Positions 1 through 10,975 of a stretch of 64,000 bases of DNA are shown here, piece by piece (positions within the stretch are counted from its first letter, which is position 1; every line of letters begins with the position of its first letter). The notes beneath the pieces are model-generated. The model did no database searches and was not told the origin of the DNA. It saw nothing but the letters and a program-made list of their open reading frames with translations. The position numbers and the translations under genes were made by a program. The DNA lies in NCBI GenBank assembly GCA_018340805.1, contig JACMZG010001914.1, positions 16,938,247-17,002,246 on the forward strand. Reading direction: 5' to 3'. Source of the DNA: Microvelia longipes (taxonomy: Eukaryota > Arthropoda > Insecta > Hemiptera > Veliidae).

Positions 1-59
1 AATTCCTAATCGATTTAGCTAGCCGTTTACCCAAATGCGAAATACCTTTAATACCTTGT

Positions 60-252
60 TTTAAAGCCATTTCAAGTTTCAAAAAACAATTTTTTTCATG
101 TCGTCATAACTTTGGTTGATGACGTCATAATGTTTTTTTAAACAACAGGCCTCGTAACCTCCTCAACATCTCGCGATTTGCAAAGTTTCGTTTCAGTTTG
201 AGAACTCCTTCATGAGTTATCGTTCGCCATTCGAAAGGGTAGAAACTCTTAC

Positions 253-296
<44 letters not shown>

Positions 297-500
297 TATA
301 TATTGTGTGTGTGTTTGTATATATATCTTTATAATATATATTATATATATATAAACTTTTTTCGGACATACTTTTTTGTTATCAGGAAGCCAATAGGAAC
401 CGATTCCACTCACTCCCACCCTCAACTTCCGTCATCCGAACAACCTCATAAGCGTCATTTTCATAATGAAAATTCGCTAAAAGCGCGTAATTCAAAGATA
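60..500 (+). repeat. TA-module copy 1 with central TA/TG microsatellite
   Basis: The left flank carries TGACGTCA (120-127) and a CGAAAGG-type word just before a TA run at about 256-345 that includes a short TG run. The right flank (about 355-500) contains AACTTCCGTCATCC and CATAATGAAAATTCGCTAAA. Similar right flanks occur at 16082-16230 and 60530-60640. The left flank is only loosely similar to the other copies. No protein is encoded that resembles a known family. Confidence 0.5.
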
Positions 501-1387
501 TTCGCCCGGCTTGCGGACAGCCGCGTCATATTTTTTTCCATATTTTCTCCATATACTATATTTTTCATATACTGCATATACACTCGACTACCTTCATTAG
601 GTTAAGCTGCCTTTTGCTTGAGGTGTCTATTAGTAAGTAGGTACTGCAACCAAAACTCAAATACTAGACTAAGGTTAAGAAGCCTTCCAGACTTTATCCA
701 AACAATATTACAAATATCTTAATCCTTTAAAGTACGAGTGTTATTTAAATACTTCAGTATTTTTTCAGTTTTAACTAACATATAAACCATCGAAAGCTAG
801 GTCTAAAGTTGTTTATACACAGAGTAATATCTGTTAATAACATCTGATTGAAAGGGTTTTAATAAACTCAAACTCTAAAGGTCAGAGTTAATAAAACTCC
901 GAGAGGTCACTTGATCCTTTTGCTGAAACAAATTCTCTTCGTAATAAAACACAAGCTCTGGCCAGCTAGACTTTGATTTAATCTAAAATAGAGTTAACTT
1001 AAAGCAGACAGTGTTATTAAGCACATCCTTTATAAAGAACAAAACAACTAACTCATTTTCTCCTTATAGCATCCGCAATTCCATTCGAGAAAATAGAGCG
1101 ATGGAAATAGTGGGAAGAATTCTTCACTTATCTGAGATCACATTGGGCTGCTAAAAAGATCGCAGGCGATTTCGAGGTGAAACTTAAACTTTGTTCGTTT
1201 TTATAATAAGCCAATCGTTCCAGGATATCTCCCATGAAAACCTGGATGAAAAATATGTAGGAGTTTTTATCACGAAAACAAATTTTGTTTCTACTTGTTC
1301 GATTTAAACATCTGAATTAATTATTTATTCATCACTCACACGAGCCACAGCTGGCGCTTAATATATGTTTTGGTATCAGTCTATTGA
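501..1387. other. Intergenic, no gene seen
   Basis: AT-rich sequence with short open frames only. I see no splice-bounded coding segment, RNA gene or repeat shared with the rest of the window. Confidence 0.5.
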
Positions 1388-1868
1388 TGCATTGATGATG
1401 ACACAATGAGTGAGTAGTAACACAAACGAAATTTATGATGATACAATGAGTTAGTAGTTACACACACACTCACCAAATTTATGATGACACAATGAGTGAG
1501 TAGTTACACACACCCTCATCAAATTTATGATGACACAATGAGTGAGTAGTTACACACACCCTCATCAAATTTATGATGACACAATGAGTGAGTAGCTACA
1601 CACACACACGAAATTTATGATGATACAATGACACACACACTCACCAAATTTGTGATGACACAATGAGTGAGTAGTTACACACACACTCACATGAAATTTA
1701 TGATGACACAATGAGTGAATAGTTACACACACACTCACCAAATATATGACGACACAATGAGTGAGTAGTTACACACACAAGAATTGATGATGACACAATG
1801 AATGAGTAGTTACACACACACAAAATTGATGATGACACAATGAGTAAGTAGTTACACAAACGAAATTG
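1388..1868. repeat. 46-bp minisatellite, about 11 copies
   Basis: The unit is about 46 bp and begins TGATGACACAATGAGTGAG, followed by a TTACACACACACTCA-type stretch and AAATTTA. About 11 copies run in tandem. One near 1617-1650 is shortened, and the last three lose part of the CA-rich stretch. A minus-strand open frame across the array is a by-product of the repeat and not a gene. Confidence 0.9.
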
Positions 1869-3101
1869 GAGACTGCTTATTGTAATCATAGCGCTTGAGA
1901 GCTTTTATGACCAAACACTTATTTTTGAATCCACAGCCTCAAGCGGAGTCCCCCTCCCCTCTCATATCCCCAATTCCATGAGATTTACCTTATAAATGTG
2001 CCTTTCTATTAGAAAATCCCTAAAACCTAACTTCCCTGCAGTTGAAATTGCTCTTTAAAGCTGCAAAGAGGAATAAGTTACGCGATAAAATAATACATCA
2101 CGTTTAAAGGTCATAATAGTCGAAGATGTCAAAACACTTAAAAGATTCAAAGACAAGCTTTATTAACATTTTTAAAATCCAAGAAGAAAAGATCTGCATT
2201 TGTCAGACTTCTTCGCTTTATCATTCTTTTACTATTTTTTTCTGTCATGTAACAAAATGAAAAAAATTGGTATCAACGTGACATAGGCCTGTCAGATACA
2301 ATCGAGTTAAGTTGCACGCAGGTTGGGTAGAGGTAATTTTTTATCCTTCAATAGAAGCCCCAACAAAATCATTTTTTAAAAAGGATAAAACTTTATAAAA
2401 AAATTATTAAATTGTCAATTTTTGCAGGAAGACTTTAAGAAGATAAATCATAGGTAGTCAGAACAAAATAAAAGCCTTTTAGATTAGCATTTCCTTTGCA
2501 TAACTAGAGTAGGAGAACCTTAACCTTAAGGGAGTACTGACGCTGTTGTTGTGTCCTCACAACAACAGAATGTTTTTCTTATTCCCCAGAAACTCCGTCC
2601 CTACTTAACTTGAAGACTTAAAACTTTCATCAGGTGCTTAACCAAATTATTTAATGAATCGCTCTTTTTTAAATTTTCGTTATCCTTCTTGGAACCCCAT
2701 TATTGTTCTTCTAAAAAACAATTCTTAGTGGATTTATTCTAAGGGTTTAAATATGACGTAAACCAAATTTGGTGCGGATCAGAAAAAAAATTTGGCCGTG
2801 GTTCGGGGAATAAAATAACATTTTTGCGTGATAATAATGACTTTGTAACTTCACTAGCTCAATACGCTAACATCACAAAGTAAAATATGATAAGATAACA
2901 AACTTTATGATTCAAGGTTAATTTAAAAACAAACGACCATTGTTATCAAAAATATTAATAAAATCAAGGTGTTTTTCCTCTTAGGTGATGTGAGACCTTA
3001 AGTATTACCACTACTAATTATAAAGCAGTGAAATTAGGCTGGGATTAGTTTCCAATTCGAGTTCTTAGCGCATAAATACCAATAAAAATGAGATTAGAAA
3101 T
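1869..3101. other. Intergenic, no gene seen
   Basis: AT-rich with no convincing coding segment. CAACAACAG and its reverse occur near 2540-2565 as a short CTGTTGTTGTG...CACAACAACAG inverted repeat. Nothing else stands out. Confidence 0.45.
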
Positions 3102-3148
3102 TGGATATATATATATATATATTATATTATATATATATATTATATATT

Positions 3149-3181
<33 letters not shown>
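3102..3181. repeat. TA microsatellite
   Basis: About 80 bp of alternating TA with several phase shifts (TTATAT, TATTAATAT), typical of the imperfect TA arrays in this window. Confidence 0.9.
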
Positions 3182-3498
3182 GATAGCTTTTGAACGATTT
3201 ATCAATCACATAAAACAATAGAATCCAATAGATTATGTTATATTTAAGAATTCATTAACCCACAATAATGATACAGCAAATATGTTCACCTTAATTCTAA
3301 AAATAATTAGATCAGACTAAATTTAGTATATATATATTGATATATAAGCCAAACAAAATGGACAACTCAAATCATCTATCGGCATTAGTTTTAATACATA
3401 TTTTAACATTTCCAATTATAAATAAATAAATATAAACAAATCACGATTTTAGAAAAACATTTGGAGAGTCACTAATATTGAGGCATTATGAGCCAACA

Positions 3499-3609
3499 TT
3501 GTCGTATCACTGGTTAAAGAGCAGTGATACGACAACCATAAGGTTGTCGTATCACTGCTCTTTGCCATATTTTTGTTGTCCTGTATAAACAGGACAACAA
3601 AAATATGGC
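3499..3609. repeat. Two adjacent perfect hairpins with ATAA loops
   Basis: The first hairpin has a 22-bp arm at 3516-3537, loop ATAA at 3538-3541 and a perfect complement at 3542-3563. The second starts on the next base: a 21-bp arm at 3564-3584, loop ATAA at 3585-3588 and a perfect complement at 3589-3609. A third copy of TTGTCGTATCACT lies just upstream (3499-3511), so the first stem could also fold with it. A GC-rich stretch follows (3610-3690). Perfect arms in AT-rich DNA suggest a recent foldback event or a structured element. The function is unknown. Confidence 0.85.
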
Positions 3610-4334
3610 CAGAAGGAGGCGCGGGTGTCGCGAGCAGCCCCCGGACCGGACGCCGCTTAGCGGCCATGAGGCTGAGGACCTTAAACGCACAAGCTCTAGC
3701 AATTAAATTAGATCATCATTGATAAAAACCGAAGCTATTATTCAGAGTCAGATAACACATACTTTTCGACCCAGGATAAAACAACATATAGAGACTGATG
3801 ACTATTAGTATTCGCTCCAATCTTAAGTTTAACAACCTGAATAACAACAGAGTAAAATTACAGTTACTATACGTCTGCAATGAATACCAGTAATTGAATC
3901 TAAATTGAATGCAAAACAAATTAATAATGATCCAACTAAAATATAATTCAATTAAAGTTTTGAATACTACGATATTTAACTTTAAAAAACAAAAAGAAAT
4001 AAAGTTAAGAACTAATAAGACACAGATGAATTTGCAAGTTTGATTCTTTACTAACAAATTTAATTAGATATATAAAGTAAGTAGAATAAGCGAGATATTA
4101 AATTAGATAGAGTATTCTATTAGTCTGAATATTTATACCTTTCACGAGGCAGTAAAGCTCTAACTCTAGAATAAGGATTATTTTGAATTGTTTAAAACAA
4201 AGATTTATATTAAAGTCGTCTGGAGGTTGGGGAAGAGAGCCCTAGTTTAAATAACTTTAATGTAGATTAATAACGGTTCCTCGTCATTCTTATAATGAAT
4301 AAATAGAATTGATATCATTTAATACTACCAAGTT
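3610..4334. other. GC-rich patch then intergenic DNA
   Basis: 3610-3690 is clearly more GC-rich than its surroundings and holds the palindrome GCCGCTTAGCGGC near 3651-3663. The minus strand is open here for about 70 codons, but the frame runs straight through the hairpins, so I do not call a gene. The rest to 4334 is plain AT-rich DNA. Confidence 0.4.
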
Positions 4335-4601
4335 CTGACAAACGCATAAAACATAGTGAGATAAGATATTATGTTGAGCCATTAATGAAGATGAATGTTG
4401 AATGATGAAACAGTTCCTAGATGTAGTATTGGGTTTTGCTTTTTACATTCCCTAGGTCAGTGGTTCCCAACCAGGGGTCCTGGGACCCCTTGGGGGTCCC
4501 AAATGAGTTTTTAGGGGGTCCCGGGAGCAATTTTACAAACTAAGATTTTTTTTTTCTTTTGTGTGTGTTACTTTAACAAATTTATATATATATTATATAT
4601 A

Positions 4602-4632
<31 letters not shown>

Positions 4633-5035
4633 AATATATATATAGCAAGGGGTCCGGGAAGTAGTTCAAAATATTTTAGGGGTCCCAAGTATAAAAAAGG
4701 TTGGGAGGAACCACTGCCCTAGGTCCTTGCACAATTATATAGAGTCAACTATTCTTTTTTTGCAAAACTCGGTGGTTTCAAATGATATAGGTTTTGCTTG
4801 CCAAGCATGATGACGGTAAGAGAGCACCTCTTGTCTTTGGTAAATACTCCATTTTATATTCTTCGGAAATTTAAGTGAGGGTTAGATAGAGTTCAGGGTC
4901 TGTCGGCACCCTGATGAGTTATACTTAACGAAACAGAGTGGGACATGACATTATGTCGAGCCATCAATGATGGCGAATGTCGAATGATGGAATAGTTCCC
5001 AGATGTAGCATTGCATTTTGGTTGATACATTTCCA
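4335..5035 (+). repeat. Diverged direct duplication interrupted by the hAT MITE
   Basis: The segment about 4340-4440 (TTATGTTGAGCCATTAATG, then GAATGTTGAATGATG and CAGTTCCTAGATGTAG) recurs at about 4925-5020 with scattered substitutions (TTATGTCGAGCCATCAATG, GAATGTCGAATGATGG, TAGTTCCCAGATGTAG). A third, inverted and partial copy is at 36840-36905. The family is unidentified and no coding potential is seen. Confidence 0.7.
4458..4716. mobile_element. hAT-superfamily MITE with 8-bp target duplication
   Basis: The left terminus CAGTGGTTCCCAACC matches the reverse complement of the right end (GGTTGGGAGGAACCACTG), with a small indel. The flanks are perfect 8-bp direct repeats CCCTAGGT at 4450-4457 and 4717-4724. 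An 8-bp duplication with CAG-type termini is diagnostic of hAT transposons. At 259 bp the element is non-autonomous. Subterminal GGGGTCC words are inverted around an internal TA microsatellite (about 4580-4645). It sits inside an older dispersed repeat. It would have been mobilised by a hAT transposase encoded elsewhere. Confidence 0.95.
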
Positions 5036-5040
5036 AGGTG

Positions 5041-6522
5041 TCTTATATTGTGTCGAATAAAATTAAATTCATTACTTTCTAAAGAGACATTAAACGTTAA
5101 AAGAATGAAATCCATTCATTTAAAAATAAGTAATATGAATAAGTAAATAAGTAAATGAAGCAAATGTTGAAATAAAAGTTAGTCGAATAGAAGTCTGATG
5201 ACGTACAAGATGTAAAATAAGATAAGGGTAAGAAATAGTGACATACTGAAATTGTTAATACTAACCGTCTTAGCCATATAAATAAAGTATTTTTAACTTT
5301 TATGATCATTAGAAAATAAAACATTTCATTAACTTAATATCATGTTGTACTATAACCATGTATGTGGTAGTCAGTATGTTTAAGCCAGATCGATATTAAC
5401 ATCACAATCAAGCATTGCAATTATACAACTACATTACATTTGATACGTGTTTTAAGTCTTTAATGCCTCCAGGTCAAGTTAGTAAACATATGAAACAGGA
5501 TATATTTAATCAAAATTGAGAAAGTTGACACAAGTACACAAGATAATAATAGTAACTTTTTAGTGTTTTTTATAACTAGGGGTAAAAAGATGTCTGCGCT
5601 CATTGCAAAATTTGGACCAACTCCCTGATGGACAAAATGTGAACTACATGTCATATTTGACAGGAATCGTATTTGTTTCCCCACTTTGTTTTTTTATTAT
5701 TTTAGTAAAAATATATCCGATCAAATTATAATTTATAACTCCCGATTTATAATGCAGTATATCTTTAGACTAGCTTTGTTTGTCTAAAGATAAAGTAAGA
5801 AAAAATGCACAAGACTAAGTACAGAAGAAGTTAGTTCTAATGCCAGAGGTCACACATTGGTAACTGGATAAAAAATATCTAATTTACCTACTGACCAGAT
5901 TCAAAGCGGCTTAGCGCTAACACTAGTGATCCGTCAAAAACCATTATTTTACTTGCTGCATTAAAATGAACTTCGTATCTTGTTTATGTATGGCAAAGTG
6001 ATACATCATAATTTTCAACTCAATAACATAGTTTTCTAATTTTTAACTACTTATGTTTAAAAAAGTATGCATGGCATTCGATAAAAATTGAACAATTGCT
6101 CTTGATGAGATGAAATTTGACACATTTCTTGGTCTTGCAGAGGAAAAAACCTTAAATGTAAAGGTAAAAAGTGCTATGCTTAAAAAGTTAGAGGAAAAAA
6201 TTAAAGAAGTCGATATTATCATCAACTTAATATTTTACTTCTCATGCTTCCTTGCGGAAAATGATTTTACTTTGATTAAAAACTAGATAAAGATTAATCT
6301 TCATAAAGTACACGTCAAAAGGTATCTAAGATAAAAAAAAACTTTAGAAGAGTTAGGCCCAAGCTCTAACCGCACTATACATAGAACTGTGAAAAACAAA
6401 TATAAGGAAGAAAGAATACATAATACAGGAATAGTACATAATGCTCTTTTCCTTCATTATTATACACAATAACAATAATAGAGTTTGTATATACGTAGAG
6501 TTGTATTATAACAATAATATAC
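5041..6522. other. Intergenic, no gene seen
   Basis: AT-rich with several open frames of 60-75 codons on the minus strand. They have low-complexity, hydrophobic composition typical of AT-rich non-coding DNA. No repeats shared with the rest of the window were spotted. Confidence 0.4.
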
Positions 6523-6578
6523 ATACGTATATATATATATATATATATAACATATATTATATATATAATATTATATAT

Positions 6579-6639
<61 letters not shown>

Positions 6640-6640
6640 G
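6523..6640. repeat. TA microsatellite, left border of the next element
   Basis: About 115 bp of imperfect TA with phase shifts. It resumes at 8333 on the far side of the 6642-8331 element, as if the element had inserted into a TA tract. Confidence 0.9.
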
Positions 6641-6641
6641 C

Positions 6642-8331
6642 ACTTCTTTAGATAGTTACTCCCCTTTTTGGGGAGTACTATACTGTTTTTTTATTTATGT
6701 GACCTTCTTTAGATTGTTACTCCCCTTTGACAGATCAGACTGGTTACTCCCTTTTTTCTTTACTCCCCTTAGTTTTTTGATTTATTACTAATCTTTATAT
6801 ATTTACCTTATTATAGGCTCTTACCCGGGGATGTAGAAAAATTGGGGCTTTTGTTGGGGTTAGAAAGGGGAAAGACAAAATATGGCATCTTAACTAAGGG
6901 GAGTAACCATTTAAATAAGGTCTCTGAGTAACCTTCTTCAGATGGTTACTCCCCCAACAACTCTATGAGGGGAGTAACATTTAAATAAGGTCTCTGAGTA
7001 ACCTTCTTCAGATGGTTACTCCCCGACAACTCTATGAGGGGAGTAACCATTTAAATAAGGTCTCTGAGTAACCTTCTTCAGATGGTTACTCCCCAACAAC
7101 GCTATGAGGGGAGTAACCATTTAAATAAGGTCTCTGAGTACTTCTTCAGATGGTTACCTCCCCACAACGCTATGAGGGAGTAACCATTTAAATAAGGTCT
7201 CTGATAACCTTCTTCAGATGGTTACTCCCCGACAACTCTATGAGGGGAGTAACCATTTAAATAAGGTCTCTGAGTAAACTTCTTCAGATGGTTACTCCCC
7301 AACAACTCTATGAGGGGAGTAACCATTTAAAGAAGGTCTCTGAGGAACCTTCTTCAGATGGTTACTCCCCAACAACTCTATGAGGGGAGTGACCCTTTTC
7401 AGATAGTTACTTCTGTACATCGCTATCTTATACTATATAACTCATGCTCATCTCATGCTCTATAGTTAGATTTGTACCAGTTATGTACTTTATCCATATT
7501 TACAATTATTTAATGACATTTGTCATTTTAGTTTGACATTTTCATTTCATTTTTAACAAATACCTTAAATCTATTAGTAAAATATCACAGTTCATTTTTA
7601 TTTGACCGTGGAAATCTCATTGTGTACGTTTTATCTCAAGTAAAAATTCAATTGATATTATATTATACAAGTGTTTTCAAAGTAAGTAAAAACATTAGAA
7701 TGCCTTTACTTTTATGTTCTGTAATTCTTTTATTTGTTGTGCTTTTATCAAATATGCTTCTCTGTTGTCTATGTATATTGCTCTTAGTTTTAGGTTTTAG
7801 TGTTTTATATTTTTACTGAAACTCTTCATACATAACTTGCACATTATTTATTTATAAATATTTATTACTTTATTATTAATTTAAGTACTTTATTATTCTA
7901 TAATTATTATTTCTATTTTCAATAAATATTTACCTATTTATTTATGATTTTATTACATATTTATTTTATTTCTATACGTTTTTTCCAATATTCCTTTTGT
8001 GGTACTTTTATTGAAAAGGTGTCCCTCATGTGTCCATGTATTTTCACATCTTGCCCTATTAAAGGTTGAATATCTCCAATTTATCTATATTAAATTCATT
8101 ATATTCAATACTTTGTCTATACTGTCGCCCCATGAGTATTTATATGGAAAAAGGACCACTGTTAGAGGATCCCTTTCCTATTAATTTCCCCTTTTCTTTG
8201 TTTTTAATAAACATTTTTGCCCTTCAATCTTTCCTTTTCTTACTTTGTTATAAGGGAGCAAATATCTATATCAAATCCTTGGTTACTCCCTTTTGGGGTA
8301 ACCATCTGGGGGAGTAACTATCTAAAGAAGT
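6642..8331. mobile_element. 1.7-kb TIR element with terminal hairpins, superfamily unknown
   Basis: 23-bp perfect terminal inverted repeats (6642-6664 and 8309-8331) begin ACTTCTTTAGATAGTTACTC. Each terminus continues into a short hairpin: TTACTCCCC-TTTTT-GGGGAGTA on the left, and GGTTACTCCC facing GGGGTAACC on the right. The element lies between two TA tracts, so the target duplication (TA or longer) cannot be read. The interior holds a 70-bp minisatellite made of terminus-like sequence (6885-7390) and about 900 bp of AT-rich DNA with no transposase-like frame. It is therefore non-autonomous. I cannot assign a superfamily from the termini alone. Confidence 0.85.
6885..7390. repeat. 70-bp hairpin-forming minisatellite, about 7 copies
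   Basis: Each unit contains CTTCTTCAGATGGTTACTCC, a close copy of the host element's terminal repeat. A 13-base spacer follows, then the inverted GGGGAGTAACC, so every unit can fold as GGTTACTCCCC / GGGGAGTAACC with an 11-bp stem. The remainder is ATTTAAATAAGGTCTCTGAG. Small deletions distinguish units near 6970, 7140 and 7200. Confidence 0.9.
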
Positions 8332-8332
8332 A

Positions 8333-8545
<213 letters not shown>

Positions 8546-8761
8546 TGTATTATAGACTGTATGTCAACTTTTTTGCGGTATGTGGTCATATTTATGACAA
8601 AAGTAATCAAACTTTTTCATAAAAATTTAGGGACCGCACTAATTAATACACATATATTTTTAGTAATAGTTTTAAAAATTTAGAGTTAAAACACTATTAA
8701 ATAGAGTATTTGCATTTTTCCAAAAAAAAAGTTTGCACATAAAATGATTAAATGTCTTTTA

Positions 8762-10973
8762 GTACAGTCATTGAAGATGAAAATCGAGCCTTACCTCCGA
8801 TTTGCTTGCCTATCAAACCGATTTACCTGAAAATTTGGAATTAGGCTTATTCTTACCCTTACCTTCAAAGGTGACATTGGCCCGCAGGGTGCTTTTTATT
8901 TTAAGGGGTGAAAACCACCCCTTTATCAAAAAATTCAGATTTAGGATTTTTAAACTTGTTAAAACAAAATGTGTGACAATTATTATTACTAAACTTGATT
9001 ATATATACTGAACCATTTTTCAACCCTTTAATGATTTTACAACCCCCTCAAACGACTTTAAAATAATAATACATTAAAAATAATAATAAAAATTACTTTT
9101 TATAACTGAAATTATTTAAATACAGAACGAATACTGTTTCACGTTCTCCAACATCATTATGATATGTTTTACTCCCTTTCAACCCTTAAAAAACTGTACA
9201 ATTTTAAAAAACAACCTCTATATAAAAAAATTAAAAAAATACTTTTATATGACTGAAAATGATTTTAATATCGTTTTCACATTTTCAAGAATGAGTAGCA
9301 TAATGTTTAAACTTTTCAACCCTTAAAACAACCCCTAAGTTTTAAAATAATGTTAAAAATTTATTTTCATACCATTATATTTTACATAAATATTGTCATA
9401 CATTTAATTATATAGCACGTTAATTTTATATTTTAGTACATGAATTTAAATTGTTCAAAGTTTTCAACCCCCAAAAACCATCCCTAATTTGCAAAATGTA
9501 TTTTTAAAAAAAATTAATTTTATGCACTAACTTATATAATCGGTTTTGAATGAAATAATAAATTTATTATATATTATTTATTAAATGTAACATAAAAAAA
9601 CTTTAATACAAGAAATCAATTGATACAACTTAACAAAATCATAAGTTCATTATTCAGGATCGGAGTCGCTGTCGTGATCTTCTTGGTCAATTGGAGGGTT
9701 ATTCTCGCAGTTGTCTCCGCAGCATATATGTTTACGTATATACGTATACATACATACAATTTACCTTTATTTCACACTGCTCCTAAATTTTTGTGCTCCG
9801 AAAATTAAATTTACCAAATTTAAAAAAAAAAAACATTTGTTTTTGACCATAACTCCTACAATTTTTAAGCTAGCGCAGTCTACAAAAACTATTTTTGAAG
9901 GTCATTAAAAGAGCTACAAAATTTGTTATATTAATATATGGTGTAAAACCCATCGTTTTCAAAATGGCGAAGGGTCAAAGGGCTAAAAATGGGTTGTCAT
10001 TGTACTACCGCGTGCTCTTTGAACAGTCATATCTCCGTCAATTTTTTAACTGAAAAAAAAATAAAAAAACCAAATTTTTGTTAAAAAAATACCTATATTT
10101 TATTTCTACAATTTTTTGCGTATCTTCTTTGTTCTTTGAAATATCAAGAAAAAGGCATTTTTGAAAAATTTGAAATAAAAAAAATTTCTTTTAAATCGTA
10201 ATTTTTTAGAAAATTATGCATTCCAAACCGGCTAAAACCACTATGATCCCATTGATATCATCACATTAAAGTAATCTCTGACGGGATGCGATAATTTTAA
10301 ATTTGGTGGAAATGGTGCTTACTAAACTCATACATTTTTTGTTTAAAAATTTTAATGTCCCTGGTTTTTATATGACAAATCACCGAATTTGCGTTCAAAA
10401 GACTTTAACAGTACTCATTTTAAAGGTTTTTCAGGCACTATAAAAAACCTTTTATAGACATATTCGTAAAATACATCTGTTGCCTGCTAAATGGCTTTGA
10501 ATACTACGATATGAGCACGGACAAAAAAAACCGGATTCTACCTCCAATATCTCGCTTACTATTGCACTTAAGTACTTTGTAAAAAGGGATTTGTTTGTTT
10601 TTATCTACTACAATTTTGTTCCTTATAAAATTATCGCTAAAATGCTTAATTCTTGAGATATTGCCGAAAAATTGTTAAAAAACGCGGGAAAATTCGGAGT
10701 TTTCAATCGCTAATAACACGGAAAGTATTGCTTTTATGAAAAAACTTCATACTACATTATTTCTTTAAATAAGTCAATTGATCGATTTCTGGTGTTATTT
10801 TGACCGAAAAAATTCCACCCTCAAGATGGGGTGGCAACACCCCCCAGGAAAAAAGCACCCTGTGGGTCAATGTCACCTTTCAAGTTAAGGTTGAGATAAG
10901 ACTAATTCCAAATTTTCAAGTCATTCCATCGATAGGCAAGCAAATCGGAGGTATTATGCTTCATTGACTGTAC
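8762..10973. mobile_element. 2.2-kb DNA transposon with about 130-bp TIRs, TA target
   Basis: The left end (GTACAGTCATTGAAG, 8762 to about 8896) and the inverted right end (GTACAGTCAATGAAG, about 10850-10973) align over most of 125-135 bp. They share CCTCCGATTTGCTTGCCTAT, GAAAATTTGGAATTAG and AGGGTGCTTTTT. Each end abuts TA (8760-8761 and 10974-10975), as expected for Tc1/mariner-type insertion. The interior is AT-rich with no long frame, so the element is inactive or non-autonomous. It contains four loose repeats of TTTTCAACCC...ACAACCCC between about 9010 and 9490, and one short coding-like remnant (next entry). The superfamily rests on the TA flanks only. Confidence 0.8.
9650..9760 (-). 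pseudogene. Possible C-terminal remnant of a transposase
   Basis: On the minus strand a frame ends at a TAA (9650-9652) after about 25 codons of markedly higher GC than the surrounding DNA (9653-9727). The peptide is CCGDNCENNPPIDQEDHD followed by SDSDPE and stop. An acidic tail right before a stop, inside a TIR element, suggests the decayed 3' end of the element's own gene. Upstream, the frame quickly runs into a GTAT repeat and a stop (about 9761). There is no domain hit by eye, and it could be chance. Confidence 0.3.
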
Positions 10974-10975
10974 TA

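Noticed and set aside
1388..1868. Regular repeats resembling a CRISPR array
   Set aside because: Units are adjacent without unique spacers, no cas genes are present, and the DNA is eukaryotic.
3449..3702. Two overlapping minus frames starting in a GC-rich patch (MAAKRRPVRGLLATP...)
   Set aside because: Both frames run through the twin hairpins and no other gene signal is present.
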